DNA from: a virus
Length of the DNA: 37,372 nucleotides
Strand: one strand, 5' to 3'
IMG/VR virus record: IMGVR_UViG_3300046747_000284
Location: 1-37,372 of that record
Both the position numbers and the translations under genes were made by a program. Positions 22,499-31,900 of this stretch are shown here, piece by piece. The notes below the pieces were generated by a model. The model ran no database searches. It worked only from the letters and a program-made list of their open reading frames with translations, and was not told the origin of the DNA. Within the stretch, counting starts at the first letter, position 1; each line of letters opens with the position of its first letter.

Positions 22499-22563
22499 GC
22501 GGGCACCGCCCGCCGAACGGTGGTGCGGCCCCACCGAGCGGTGGCTCCGGTGCCCGCGTCTTT
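22499..22563 (+). terminator. Nested hairpin / weak terminator before the connector gene
   Basis: Outer arms GCGGGCACCG (22499-22508) and CGGTGCCCGC (22548-22557) pair perfectly. Inside, CGGTGG (22518-22523) pairs with CCACCG (22531-22536), and a second CGGTGG (22539-22544) could compete for the same arm. GTCTTT follows, giving a short T run. The structure fills the 99-base gap between the small gene and the connector and probably lowers transcription out of the capsid region. Confidence 0.6.
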
Positions 22564-22577
22564 ATGAGGAGCACGAC

Positions 22578-23198
22578 GTGGCTGAACTCATCGCGCTCGA
22601 TAACTTCACGCTCACCGACCTCGACACGGCTCGCGCCTACCTGAAGGCGACGACCACGAACTACGACGAGGTCATCAAGGCGTGCATCAATCGAGCGAGC
22701 GCGCAAATCGAGATGTACTGCAAGCGGTACTTCCTGAAGCGCCTCTACGACAGCTCCGCGGGCGACCCGGCGCGTCCGACGATGGTGCTCGACGGCGCGG
22801 GCTGTCCGGACATCATGGCCTTCGAGTACCCCATCATCACGGTGACCGGCATCACGGAGCTGTACCCGGATGGCGTCACGACGCGCGTGCTCAACATCAC
22901 CGGCCTGCAGAAGCGCCGCGGGCACATCATCCACCTGCCCTTCGACTCGTTCTCGATGGGCTACCAGAACATTCAGGTGAGGGGCGTGTTCGGCTTCGAC
23001 GCGGTCATCCACGCACGCGAGCGCCGCGCGCTTGAGGCCGCGTGCCTCCGCTGGGTGCAGGTCATGTATCAGGACCAAGACGCGGTCATCGGTCGCGGCA
23101 CGACGTTCGGCGTCGGGGGCGAGACCGTGCAGCTCATCTCCGGGGCCATGCCCGCCGACGTGATGCAGGCCATCGCGCCGTTCCAGAGATACGTCTGA
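22578..23198 (+). CDS. Head-tail connector protein (gp6/gp15-like)
   Basis: A 206-residue protein with a GTG start at 22578 after GAGGAG. The N-terminal helical pattern (TLTDLDTARAYLKATTTNYD, IKACINRASAQIEMYCKR) is typical of connector adaptors that dock under the portal. A beta domain and a C-terminal helix follow. Its position after the capsid gene is as expected for the head-completion module. Confidence 0.78.
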   Translation: MAELIALDNFTLTDLDTARAYLKATTTNYDEVIKACINRASAQIEMYCKRYFLKRLYDSSAGDPARPTMVLDGAGCPDIMAFEYPIITVTGITELYPDGVTTRVLNITGLQKRRGHIIHLPFDSFSMGYQNIQVRGVFGFDAVIHARERRALEAACLRWVQVMYQDQDAVIGRGTTFGVGGETVQLISGAMPADVMQAIAPFQRYV

Positions 23199-23845
23199 TG
23201 GCAGGCATCGCTATCCGCGGCGGCGACGGCGTGGCGCGCATGTCGCTGCGGCTCCAGTCGCGGGCCGGGAAGCTGTACATGAAGTCGACGCTCGCGATGC
23301 AGCGCGTGACGCTCAAGCTCGAGCGCGACGTAAAGCGCGACGGGTTCACCGGACACGCCGACGACAATGCGTTCTTCGGCAAGGGCGGGGCCACCGGCGA
23401 TGCGCTGGCCGTGCGCACGGGGCAGGCGCGGCGGAGCGTCGTGCAGCGCGTGTTCACGAAGGCGCTCGCGGTGGTGGGCGTCGTGGGCTCGCCGCTCGCC
23501 TACGTCCACATGCATGAGTTCGGCGGAACCGTGCGCGGCAAGCCCTACCTGCGAATCCCCACCGGCTATGCCAAGACGCCATCCGGCGTCGACCGCTACG
23601 CAGGCATCAGCGCACGCGCCATCCCGAACACCGCGATATTCCGCTCGCGTGCCGGCAACCTGTTCGTGTGGGAGGTGGGCAGCGCGCGCGCGAAGGCCAG
23701 CGGCCGCGCCATCCCGCTCTACCTGCTCAAGACCAGCGTCAAGCTCCGGGCGCGCCACATGTTCAAGAACGCGCTGACGAAGAACCGCTCATACATCCAC
23801 GAGCAGTTCCGTGGCGTCGTCGCCTACGTCGCCGGAGGCCAGTAG
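23198..23845 (+). CDS. Neck / HK97 gp10-like minor virion protein
   Basis: A 215-residue basic protein. The segment VRTGQARRSVVQRVF, then SPLAYVHMHEFGGTVRGKPY with LRIPTG, matches the 'R.G.L..S ... YA..~E~Gt....r..l' outline of HK97 gp10-like neck or minor tail proteins. The start at 23198 is coupled to the connector stop (TGATG). It probably sits at the head-tail junction. Confidence 0.7.
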   Translation: MAGIAIRGGDGVARMSLRLQSRAGKLYMKSTLAMQRVTLKLERDVKRDGFTGHADDNAFFGKGGATGDALAVRTGQARRSVVQRVFTKALAVVGVVGSPLAYVHMHEFGGTVRGKPYLRIPTGYAKTPSGVDRYAGISARAIPNTAIFRSRAGNLFVWEVGSARAKASGRAIPLYLLKTSVKLRARHMFKNALTKNRSYIHEQFRGVVAYVAGGQ

Positions 23846-24313
23846 ATGCCCGGCATCGTGACCACCGCCAAGCTGAACCAGTTCATGGACGCCGTGCTCG
23901 CGCGGCTCGCCCTGAGCATCAAGCCGCAGAGCGGCCTGAACCTCGTGCCGACGGTGCCCATCGTGAAACGCGTGCTGCGGCTCGGCGACTTCACCGGGGC
24001 CACGAAGCCGCTGCTCGCGGTGCAGGTCATGAGCTGGAACGTCCTCCCCGGATGCGCGCATCGACTCGAAGGCACGCTCCGGTTCGCAGTCCACGTCCTC
24101 GTGAACGCGAAGGACGGCGACGAGGTCGAGCTGCTGAATCTCTGCACCGACGTGGTGCGAGCGATGCTCATCGACATCACGCTGGGCGGCCTCGTGACCT
24201 ACACCTTCCCAGTCGAGTTCACTCCGAACGTAGACACCAGCGCCAACACGGGCTACGCTTCCGCGGCCGTGGTCTTTGAATCCTTGTACACGTGGGACGC
24301 GGCCACGCCCTAG
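23846..24313 (+). CDS. Tail terminator / completion-type protein
   Basis: A 155-residue protein that begins on the base after the previous stop. It has helical and beta segments (LNQFMDAVLARLALSI, LEGTLRFAVHVLVNAKDGDE, LNLCTDVVRAMLIDI) in the order seen in tail-terminator proteins, and it is placed just before the tail tube gene. Sequence similarity is too weak to be certain; the call leans on position. Confidence 0.6.
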   Translation: MPGIVTTAKLNQFMDAVLARLALSIKPQSGLNLVPTVPIVKRVLRLGDFTGATKPLLAVQVMSWNVLPGCAHRLEGTLRFAVHVLVNAKDGDEVELLNLCTDVVRAMLIDITLGGLVTYTFPVEFTPNVDTSANTGYASAAVVFESLYTWDAATP

Positions 24314-24337
24314 CGGGCAGCCACAGGAGGACACACA

Positions 24338-25402
24338 ATGTCGCCCTTCGTTCTTCCCGGCTTGGGCTTCAACTCGTCGGTGCTGATGAAGCATGAGGCC
24401 ACCTACGGAACGGCTGCGTCGGGCGCTGCGGAGAACGCGAGCGAGCTCGTGACCGCCTCCATCACCCCGCGGCTCTCCGTCATCATCGACCCGTCGCTGA
24501 CGAACACACAGCGCTCGCCGCGGTTCATCGGGCAGGGCGGCCAGTACTACGAGTTCGCCATCAAGCTGCGCGTCGGCTACAACGGCCTGCTGCCGTGGAT
24601 TCGCATGATGTTCCCGAGCTACGCGCACGCCGTCGTGGACACGACAGCCCACAACCACACGTTCAAGGAAGTGGGCATCCTGTCGCCGGCCGCTGGCTAC
24701 GGCGAGGCGCAGTGGGGCTACACCATCGACATCCTGTGGGGCAACGTCCCGACGGGCGCTCCGACGCGTCTCATCGGCGCGCTCGCCACCGGCTTCCGTA
24801 TCACGGGTCAGGCGGGCACCGGCGAGAACGCCATGCTCATGTGCGAGCTGACGGGCGTGTGCAAGAGCGTCACGCCCGGGCTCGGCGCGGGTCTGCTCAC
24901 GAGCGTGGGGCTGCCGTCGGCGCTGGGCGTCATCTTCCACCAGCAGCTCCGCACGGCCGGCAACTTCGGCATCGGCTCGGGCACGGCGGCCGACAGCATC
25001 CAGATGAAGTCCTTCGAGCTGAACGTGCAGCAGCCCTTCGACACGCAGCGCTACCTGTTCGGACAGGTCAACGCCGAGTCGCCGGTGCCGAACGGGATTC
25101 TCGACGTCACGTTCAACGCCGACCTCGAGTGGGCGGGCACGGCCGAAATGGCATCGGCGCTCACGGGCGGTGGCGCGACCATCAAGATGTTCTTCCAGAA
25201 CCCGACCCTCATCGGGGCCACGACGGCGAAGCCGGAGTTGGAGCTGCGCATCCTCGCGCCGACGACCGCCGAGTTCAGCACCGCCATCGAAGGCTACGGT
25301 GTCATCACGCAGCGCATCTCGGCCAAGGCAGCGTTCAGCGCCACGGACCAGAGCGCGCTAGTCGTGCGCGTGCAGAACACCGAAGCCGCGATGGCGTTCT
25401 AA
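24338..25402 (+). CDS. Major tail tube protein
   Basis: A 354-residue protein with a strong AGGAGG site. The beta-rich sequence (FNSSVLMKHEATYGTAAS, GGQYYEFAIKLRVGYNGLLP, GYTIDILWGN) and its place between the tail terminator and the G/GT genes identify it as the tail tube subunit. It is longer than simple tube proteins, so it may carry an extra domain. It stacks as rings around the tape measure. Confidence 0.8.
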   Translation: MSPFVLPGLGFNSSVLMKHEATYGTAASGAAENASELVTASITPRLSVIIDPSLTNTQRSPRFIGQGGQYYEFAIKLRVGYNGLLPWIRMMFPSYAHAVVDTTAHNHTFKEVGILSPAAGYGEAQWGYTIDILWGNVPTGAPTRLIGALATGFRITGQAGTGENAMLMCELTGVCKSVTPGLGAGLLTSVGLPSALGVIFHQQLRTAGNFGIGSGTAADSIQMKSFELNVQQPFDTQRYLFGQVNAESPVPNGILDVTFNADLEWAGTAEMASALTGGGATIKMFFQNPTLIGATTAKPELELRILAPTTAEFSTAIEGYGVITQRISAKAAFSATDQSALVVRVQNTEAAMAF

Positions 25403-25417
25403 CCACAGGAGGCCGCC

Positions 25418-25933
25418 GTGGAGCCGAGCACAAGTCCCGAGGACGTTGCAGCGCCCGTCGAACTCGTCGAGCTGGCCGACCTCAAGACGCTCGCCGGCAA
25501 TGCGGTCAAGGTCTACGTCGAGAAGCTGCCCGAGGAGGTGCTCGTTGACATCATGCGCATGCTCCCCGGCGACGTGCCGATTCAGCCGGCGAGCAACGAC
25601 CCGACGGTCAACGAGGAACGCGCGCGGCGCTGGCTCGGCTGGTCACCGCAAATCATCGAGGCGTCGTGCTACATGGTGCGCTCCGACGGCACCGAGGTGC
25701 GCCCGGCGTTCCGGTGGGCCGAGCCGTTCGGAGCTGCCGTTCGCGGCACTTATCTATCCGCTGGCGACCGAACGAAGCTGATGTATGCGTGCCTGCGTCT
25801 CAGCGGCTGGCTCAAGGAGGCCGCCGCTCCCGCGTCCTTTCATGCTGGAGTCGGAGGCGGGGGGGATGGTGGCGCTGGAGCTGTGGACGCTGGCGAAGGC
25901 GGCCGGACGCACGCCGTGGGAGGCACTGCATGA
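25418..25933 (+). CDS. Tail assembly chaperone G
   Basis: A 171-residue frame with GTG start after ACAGGAGG. The first 145 residues form the chaperone domain (LADLKTLAGNAVKVYVEKLP, LGWSPQIIEASCYMV, LMYACLRLSGWLKEAAA). The end beyond the 7-G run (residues about 147-171) is Gly-rich low complexity, as expected if most function lies before the slip. The protein coats the tape measure during tail assembly. The alternative GT product is produced by frameshifting. Confidence 0.8.
   Translation: MEPSTSPEDVAAPVELVELADLKTLAGNAVKVYVEKLPEEVLVDIMRMLPGDVPIQPASNDPTVNEERARRWLGWSPQIIEASCYMVRSDGTEVRPAFRWAEPFGAAVRGTYLSAGDRTKLMYACLRLSGWLKEAAAPASFHAGVGGGGDGGAGAVDAGEGGRTHAVGGTA
25859..25865 (+). promoter_or_regulatory. 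Programmed frameshift site (GGGGGGG) for G to GT
   Basis: The G frame reads GGG GGG GAT here. The overlapping downstream frame, which continues to 26048, lies at -2 or +1 relative to it. On a seven-G run a tRNA-Gly in GGG re-pairs with GGG after either move. A GGAGTCGGAGGC sequence directly upstream could act as internal SD. The predicted product is 209-210 residues. A -2 shift is known in Mu-type phages, and a -1 shift would not reach the downstream frame. Confidence 0.75.
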
Positions 25934-26048
25934 CCCGCACCTCGCGTACAACGCGACGGTGATGCGGGCCGCGCAGGAGTACAAGCGTATCCTCCTGCTG
26001 CGAGCCTCGAACCCGGCAGCGGCCGATGCCCTGATGGCAATGGAGTGA
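25863..26048 (+). CDS. T part of the GT tail assembly chaperone (frameshift product)
   Basis: About 61 residues after the slip (MVALELWTLAKAAGRTPWEA, NATVMRAAQEYKRILLLRAS, NPAAADALMAME), all helical and typical of the T extension that binds the tape measure and tube proteins. It has its own ATGs but no good ribosome site, so it is read only as the C-terminus of GT. It ends 4 bases before the tape measure start. Confidence 0.75.
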   Translation, partial: GMVALELWTLAKAAGRTPWEALHDPHLAYNATVMRAAQEYKRILLLRASNPAAADALMAME

Positions 26049-26052
26049 CGTG

Positions 26053-28143
26053 ATGGCGGACGACCTCAAAGCGCAAATCGTCATCGAGGCGCAGGACCGC
26101 GCCAGCGCCATCATCCAAGGCGTCGCTGGGCAGCTCGGCGTGCTCGGCGAGGCAATGGACGCCATCGGCTCGAAGGGCGGGCTGGTCGGCATCGCGCTCG
26201 CGGGCATGGGCGCGGCGCTCGGGGCCATCACGCTGACCGGCGTGAAGCTGGGCGAGCAGGTCGAGCAGCTCGACCGACTCTCGACGCGCACGGGCGTGTC
26301 GGTCGAGAACCTTCAGGTGCTCCAGCGCGTCATCAAGGAGATGGGCGGCGACGTGGGCGTGCTCACGACGGCGCTCACGTACCTGAACCGCAGCATCGCG
26401 CAGGGCGACCCGCTGCTGAAGCAGATGGGCATCACGACGACGGACACGTTCAGCGCGTTCATGCAGCTCAGCGACGTGTTCTCGCGCTCGAGCGACACCG
26501 CGAAAAAGACCGAGGTGTCGTTCCAGCTCATGGGCCGCGGCGCTGCGGACCTGCTGGGCATCATGCCGAAGCTGGGCGGGGCGTTCGACTCGACGCGCGA
26601 CTCGATGGACGCGGCGGGCGGCATCCTGAAGGGCGACGTGCTCGAAGGTGCGCGCAAGCTCCACGAGCAGAGCGAGCAGCTCGACCGCAGCTGGACCAGC
26701 ATGATGACCAGCATCAAGGCATCGACGATTCCCACGGCGAAGTCAGTCGTGGAGGCTCTCGACGACATGTTCCGCGCGATGCGCGGCGAGAAGCTGTCGC
26801 CCGAGGAGCAGACGGGGCGCGAAATCGAGCGGCTACAGGGCCAGCTCCAAGCGAACGTCGATGCCGTGCGCGGCATGCGCAGCCGCGGCGCTGACCCGGC
26901 GTTCGTCAAGGAGTACGACGACCTCATCGCTGCCCTGAAGCTCAAGATTGGCGTGCTACAGGGGACGCGCGTGCAGGCCGAGGACGAGGCCGACGCATTC
27001 CAGAAGGCGTTTCTCGACACGAGCAAGACCGCGGCGTCGGACCCGCTCGCGCACGTGTCGCTGAAGAAGGTCGAGCCCACGGAGCGCGACAAGGGCATCG
27101 ACGAAATCATGAAGAAGATGAAGGTCGGGCGCGAGGAGGCCACGCGCTACTACGACACGCTCCAGCGCATCTCGGACGCTAAGTTCAGCCAGCAGATACT
27201 CGACCAGCTCAAGCTCGGGGCCGACGCGCCGAAGGACATCATCGCGCTCACGGCGGCCATCGTGCAGCTCGGCGACGCGTTCGGCGTGACGGCCGACGAG
27301 TCCACCGCGCTGTTCGCGCACCTGCGCATTGACGAACAGGCCAAGAACACCGAGGCGTTCAACACCGACCTCGATGCGATGGCGGCGAAGTTCGGCATCT
27401 CGCGAGACGCCGCGGCCACGCTATTCGAGACCGTCAAGCAGGGCGGGTCCGGTGGCTTGGACAAGCTGCTGGAGGACGTGACGACCATCGCCAAGGAGTT
27501 CGGCATCTCCGAGGCAGCGGCCGCAGACATGTACGAGAAGCTGCGCCAGCTCGACGCCGAGCAGAAGAAGCGCGCCGCGCGCGACAAGCTGGGCACGACC
27601 AGCGTGACCGACATCCTCGGCGACGCGAAGAAGGCAATGGACGCCATCACGAGCGCGACCGGCATCGTGAACGACACGCTCCAAGGGCTGTTCCAGTCCC
27701 TCGACTCGGGCTTCAACTCTGCGATGCAGGACATCGTCGCCGGCACGGCCACGGCCGGAAGCATCGTCAAGACCATCTGGCACAGCATCGTCGACGCCAT
27801 CATCGCCGAGCTGGCGCGCATCGCTGCGGCGCAGGCCATCAAGGGAGTCGTGAAGCTCGTGAGCAGCATCCTGCCGTTCCTCTCGAAGTCGCCCGCGCTG
27901 CCAGTGACCTCGGTGCTGGCTCCGGCGGCTGCGTCGCTCGCCGCGCTCCAGCCGCACGCGCAGGCCCCGGTGAACGATGCCGTGTCGAAGCAGTCCACGT
28001 CCGTCGAAGCTCCGGTGCCGCAGAACATCCAGAACATCATGGTGCTCGGCTACGACAATCACAGCATCGTGCAAGACCTCACGAGCCCCACCGGAAAGCT
28101 GCGCTCGGCGTACGGGCGCGTGTCGTTCATGGGTTCCTACTGA
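26053..28143 (+). CDS. Tape measure protein
   Basis: A 696-residue mostly helical protein. A hydrophobic stretch at about 43-65 (GGLVGIALAGMGAALGAITL) and a C-terminal hydrophobic region (IVDAIIAELARIAAAQAIKG, VVKLVSSILPFL, about 575-615) flank coiled coils. Three related helical segments (ITTTDTFSAF, FGVTADESTALFAHL, FGISRDAAATLFE, FGISEAAAADMYEKL) recur between about 130 and 495. The protein sets tail length; at about 0.15 nm per residue it predicts roughly 100 nm. ATG 26053 is preferred over GTG 26050. Confidence 0.85.
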   Translation: MADDLKAQIVIEAQDRASAIIQGVAGQLGVLGEAMDAIGSKGGLVGIALAGMGAALGAITLTGVKLGEQVEQLDRLSTRTGVSVENLQVLQRVIKEMGGDVGVLTTALTYLNRSIAQGDPLLKQMGITTTDTFSAFMQLSDVFSRSSDTAKKTEVSFQLMGRGAADLLGIMPKLGGAFDSTRDSMDAAGGILKGDVLEGARKLHEQSEQLDRSWTSMMTSIKASTIPTAKSVVEALDDMFRAMRGEKLSPEEQTGREIERLQGQLQANVDAVRGMRSRGADPAFVKEYDDLIAALKLKIGVLQGTRVQAEDEADAFQKAFLDTSKTAASDPLAHVSLKKVEPTERDKGIDEIMKKMKVGREEATRYYDTLQRISDAKFSQQILDQLKLGADAPKDIIALTAAIVQLGDAFGVTADESTALFAHLRIDEQAKNTEAFNTDLDAMAAKFGISRDAAATLFETVKQGGSGGLDKLLEDVTTIAKEFGISEAAAADMYEKLRQLDAEQKKRAARDKLGTTSVTDILGDAKKAMDAITSATGIVNDTLQGLFQSLDSGFNSAMQDIVAGTATAGSIVKTIWHSIVDAIIAELARIAAAQAIKGVVKLVSSILPFLSKSPALPVTSVLAPAAASLAALQPHAQAPVNDAVSKQSTSVEAPVPQNIQNIMVLGYDNHSIVQDLTSPTGKLRSAYGRVSFMGSY

Positions 28144-28994
28144 TGGCGAACGTCCGCTTCATCCGCTACGCGAACAACAAGGCCCGCCGCACGACGGCCA
28201 GCGGCACGTTCCCGCGCGTGATGAACGGGCTCACCGGCACGTACACCGGCGTGGCCGCGCGCGTCGAGGACCCGGCGTTCCCCATGGACAACGTGCTCAC
28301 GGCCGGGCGCAAGGGCAACGTGTGGGTCGCGCCTGATGGGTCGCCGTCCAACTACTTCGACGGCACGTCGCTCGTTCTCGAAGTGGACATCGGTTCGCTC
28401 CAGAGCATCTCGGCGCTCGGCGCGCTGGCGTTCACGGTCGCGGCTGGCTTCCCGCAGGGCATGTTGGTCGACTGCATCCCGGGCACGACGACGTACAACA
28501 ATGCCGGGTACGTGGTTCAGAACACTGGCAACTTCGTGGTGAACAATGCCGTCCGCGATGGTGGCGTCGTGCTCGCAGGCCCGGTGACGGCGCGCTACTG
28601 GCGCTTCCGCTTCCCGAGCTTCAGCTCCGGCCACGGCTTATCGCTGGCGGGCGTCGTGCTCGGGTCGCTCATCACCGACCTCGGCTTCCTCTACTCGGGG
28701 GCCACGGAGACGCGCGTGCGGCCGCGGGCGCTCGTCGAGAGCTTCGACCAGACGGCCTCGCTCACGTTCGTGGGGCCGGAGTACGTGCGCTGGACGCTCC
28801 AGTACGACAACAACGACGCGACGCTGCGCCAGACGTTCGACGACCTCTACAGTGACGCGCAGCCGTTCATCTTCATCACGCCCGACAACGAGTGGCAGGA
28901 GTGCATCTGGGGCACCGAGGAGTTCGCGCGCGAGCACATCTGGCGGCCGCCTGACCGCTACCGGATGGTGGTGGAGCTGAGGCAGCTCTCGTGA
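28143..28994 (+). CDS. Tail protein, distal-tail type
   Basis: A 283-residue beta-rich protein directly after the tape measure and coupled to it (stop and start overlap). Repeating strands (LVLEVDIGSLQSISALGALA, ITDLGFLYSGATETRVRPRA) and a final RWTLQYDNNDATLRQTF / WQECIWG section fit a distal tail or receptor-distal protein, but the family is not certain. Confidence 0.65.
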   Translation: MANVRFIRYANNKARRTTASGTFPRVMNGLTGTYTGVAARVEDPAFPMDNVLTAGRKGNVWVAPDGSPSNYFDGTSLVLEVDIGSLQSISALGALAFTVAAGFPQGMLVDCIPGTTTYNNAGYVVQNTGNFVVNNAVRDGGVVLAGPVTARYWRFRFPSFSSGHGLSLAGVVLGSLITDLGFLYSGATETRVRPRALVESFDQTASLTFVGPEYVRWTLQYDNNDATLRQTFDDLYSDAQPFIFITPDNEWQECIWGTEEFAREHIWRPPDRYRMVVELRQLS

Positions 28995-31900
28995 GCGCCC
29001 CGGCGAACTTCCTCGCGCAGTGGCGGACCGGGCTGCGCAAGCTGGTCGTGCTCGCCGAGGTTGACGTGCGCGACGTGAACTCGCTCGCCGTCACGACGTA
29101 CCACTTCGCAACGTCCGAGACGCATACGCCGCAGGGCCTCACGTTCAGCGGTCTGCTCGGGCAATACTGGGCACCGCAAATCATCGAGGTGCAGCCCGTG
29201 CAGGCCCCCGGCAGCTTCGGCGGCACGACGGTCGAGCTCTGCACGTGCGGCCTCACGCTCAATGCCGGTGCGCTGCCGCCGACGATGCTGCTCGACGGCG
29301 CGACCGTGCGCATCTACCTGTGGGACACGCAGCTGAAGGACTTCGACGACGGGCTGCCCGTGTTCACTGGCGTCGTCATCAGGAGCGTATCGAACGCCAC
29401 GACGCTCGTGCTCGACCTACGGCAGCGCACCGACTGGAACCGGCTCATCGCGCCCGTCACCGTGACCGCAGAGGCATACCCGCACGCGCCCGAGGACAGC
29501 ATCGGCCAGCGCATCCCGGTGGTCTACGGCCGCCACACGGTGCCCGACCTGCGCCGGCCGTGGACGCCGGGCCTCGGCGTGAGCGACATCACGGGCACCA
29601 CCGTCGTCCGCGGCCGCTCGCTCGTCCTCGGCAGCACGCGCGTGGGCGCTGGCGTCCTCGTGGACACGGGCCGCGGTGCCGGAGCCACGGTCAACCCGAA
29701 GGCGAAGGTGCTCGTGGCGTCGCACAAGTGCGCCTTCGTCGCTGACCACCTGTTCGGCGCGGGCATGTTCGTGAAGGCCGGCGACCGGCTTGCAGCGCTC
29801 GAGCCGGTTTCGGGCGGCGACGTGGTGAACTCCGTGACCGAAGCCGGCATGCTCATCCCCGACAACGCCGACATCGCGTGGGTCTGCATCCGGCCGACCG
29901 ACGTGGACGTGGTGGCGAACTCGGCCGAGAACCCGCGCGCCGTGCTCGACCCGATGGGCGACACGAACTACGCGCATCTGGACTGGACGAACAATCTCAA
30001 GACGCTGCGCATGAAGCTGGCGTCGCTCGACGAGCTGGGCGAGATGACCGGCGTGTTCGCGGTCATCGGCTATCGGACCCTCGCCAGCACGTTCCTCACG
30101 CTGCGCGCGCGCAACACGACCAGCGGGAACACGTCGGACATCGCGCTGCCGGCATCGCCTTCGCGCACGCTGGTCATGAAGCGCATCGGCACCGCGTGGA
30201 ACTCCGGCGTACTCGGCGCGCCCTTCTCGTTCACCGACATCGAGCTCGAGTTCGGCTGGCCGACGAGCACGCCCGCCGTCACGGGCACCGGCACCGCCGA
30301 CGTGTACTTCGCGGGCGTGGTAGTCCGCTACAAGCCGCGGCTGGACGTCGTGACCTCGGAGCGCCTCGTCGACCACGCGGCAACGCGCCCGGGCGGGGCG
30401 CACGACACGCATGGCCCGCCCGGCCACAGGCGGCCCGCTTATCACCCGTACACGGTCCACGAGACACTGCCGGCGGTGACGGAGCTGAAGGGCGAGTTCT
30501 ACGCGAACGTCGTGGGCTACGCCGACGACGGGCAGTACGCGACCTCCGGCGCATTCACCGGCGGCGTCAATGCCGTCGTCGAACGCCCGCCGGACGTGGT
30601 GGCGCACATGCTCGTGGGCTACGGCGGCGAGGTGCTGGCGCGCATCGAGCGCGACCCGTCCACGTTCGGCTCCCTCGTCGACGCCCGCGCGCTGTTCACC
30701 ACGCGTCTCGGAGAGTCGATGCTGATGGCGTTCAGCGTGGCCGAGAACGTCGACATGATGACCGCGCTCTCGTGGATTGGCGCGGGCGCGTTCGCCCTCA
30801 TCTACCTCGACCGCTTCACGGACTCGTGGCACATGCTGCCGTGGAACGACACGCTGCCCGCGAACTACTCGTGGACCTTCCGCCCGGGCGACATCATCGA
30901 GCGCGAGGGCATGACGGTCGAGCGCACGCCGCTGTCGAACGTGCTCACGGGCGTCGACCTGTACTACGGGCACGACGAGTTCTCCGGCTCGTACCAGCAC
31001 CAAGCTCGCCTCGCGTGGGACGGCAGCACGGCCGGCTACAAGTACCGCGGGCTGCGCGATGAGTACCTGTCGGTCACGACGGCCAACCAGAAGCTCGACT
31101 TCCAGACCGGCGGCGGAGCGGTGACGGCCCTGCTCACGCTCGGCGACTACGACGCAGTGACCTATGCCATCATGGTGCAGGCGGCCATGAAAACCGCCGA
31201 CGCTGGCAACGACTTCTGCGTGGTGAACGGCGCGACCATCATCTCGAACGGCACCGACGGGAACGACCGCATCTTCTTCCGCGACCACATCGCCAACGTG
31301 GACCGGACCGTGGCGCTCACCCCGCAGGAGTTCCCATCGCTGCAGGCCATGCTCGACTACATCGGGGCCGCGATGACGTCCGCCTGCGGCACGCCGGGCC
31401 AGCCCATCATCGGAGCGTATACGCGGTCGAACCGCTCGGTGTCTTTCCAGCGCGTCGACAACGTCGGGCACACCGCGGTCAACCTCACGCTCTACACCAC
31501 GACCGGCGACATCCGCAGCCGGCGCATGTACATCACGCTCGGCTGGTCGGGCTCCGCCGCGCCGGGCGCATCGACCGGCCCCATCATCGCGCCCGACCAG
31601 CGCGAGGAGGAGCTGTTCGTGCTGGGCTGCCTCGGGAACGCGCTCAGCCTGCTGTGGGAGACGGGCACGAACGGGCTCAAGGGCCTGCGCGTGAACTGCT
31701 CGTCCGGGCTGGGCTTCTCGACGCTGCGCGACTCGCTCTCGGGCGGAACCGTTCGCTCGTGGGTCGGCGACTGCCCGAAGCACAATCGAGAACAAGCCCT
31801 CATGCAGACGGCGCTTCGCTACGGCGCGAGGAAAGACACGACGATGGAGCTGCGCACCGTCAACGACACCGAGACGGCGCGCGAGACGCGCGTGCGCTCG

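Noticed and set aside
25785-26048. Independent gene starting at ATG 25785
   Set aside because: No ribosome site, first part is out-of-frame shadow of the G gene; the useful part is better explained as the frameshifted T domain.
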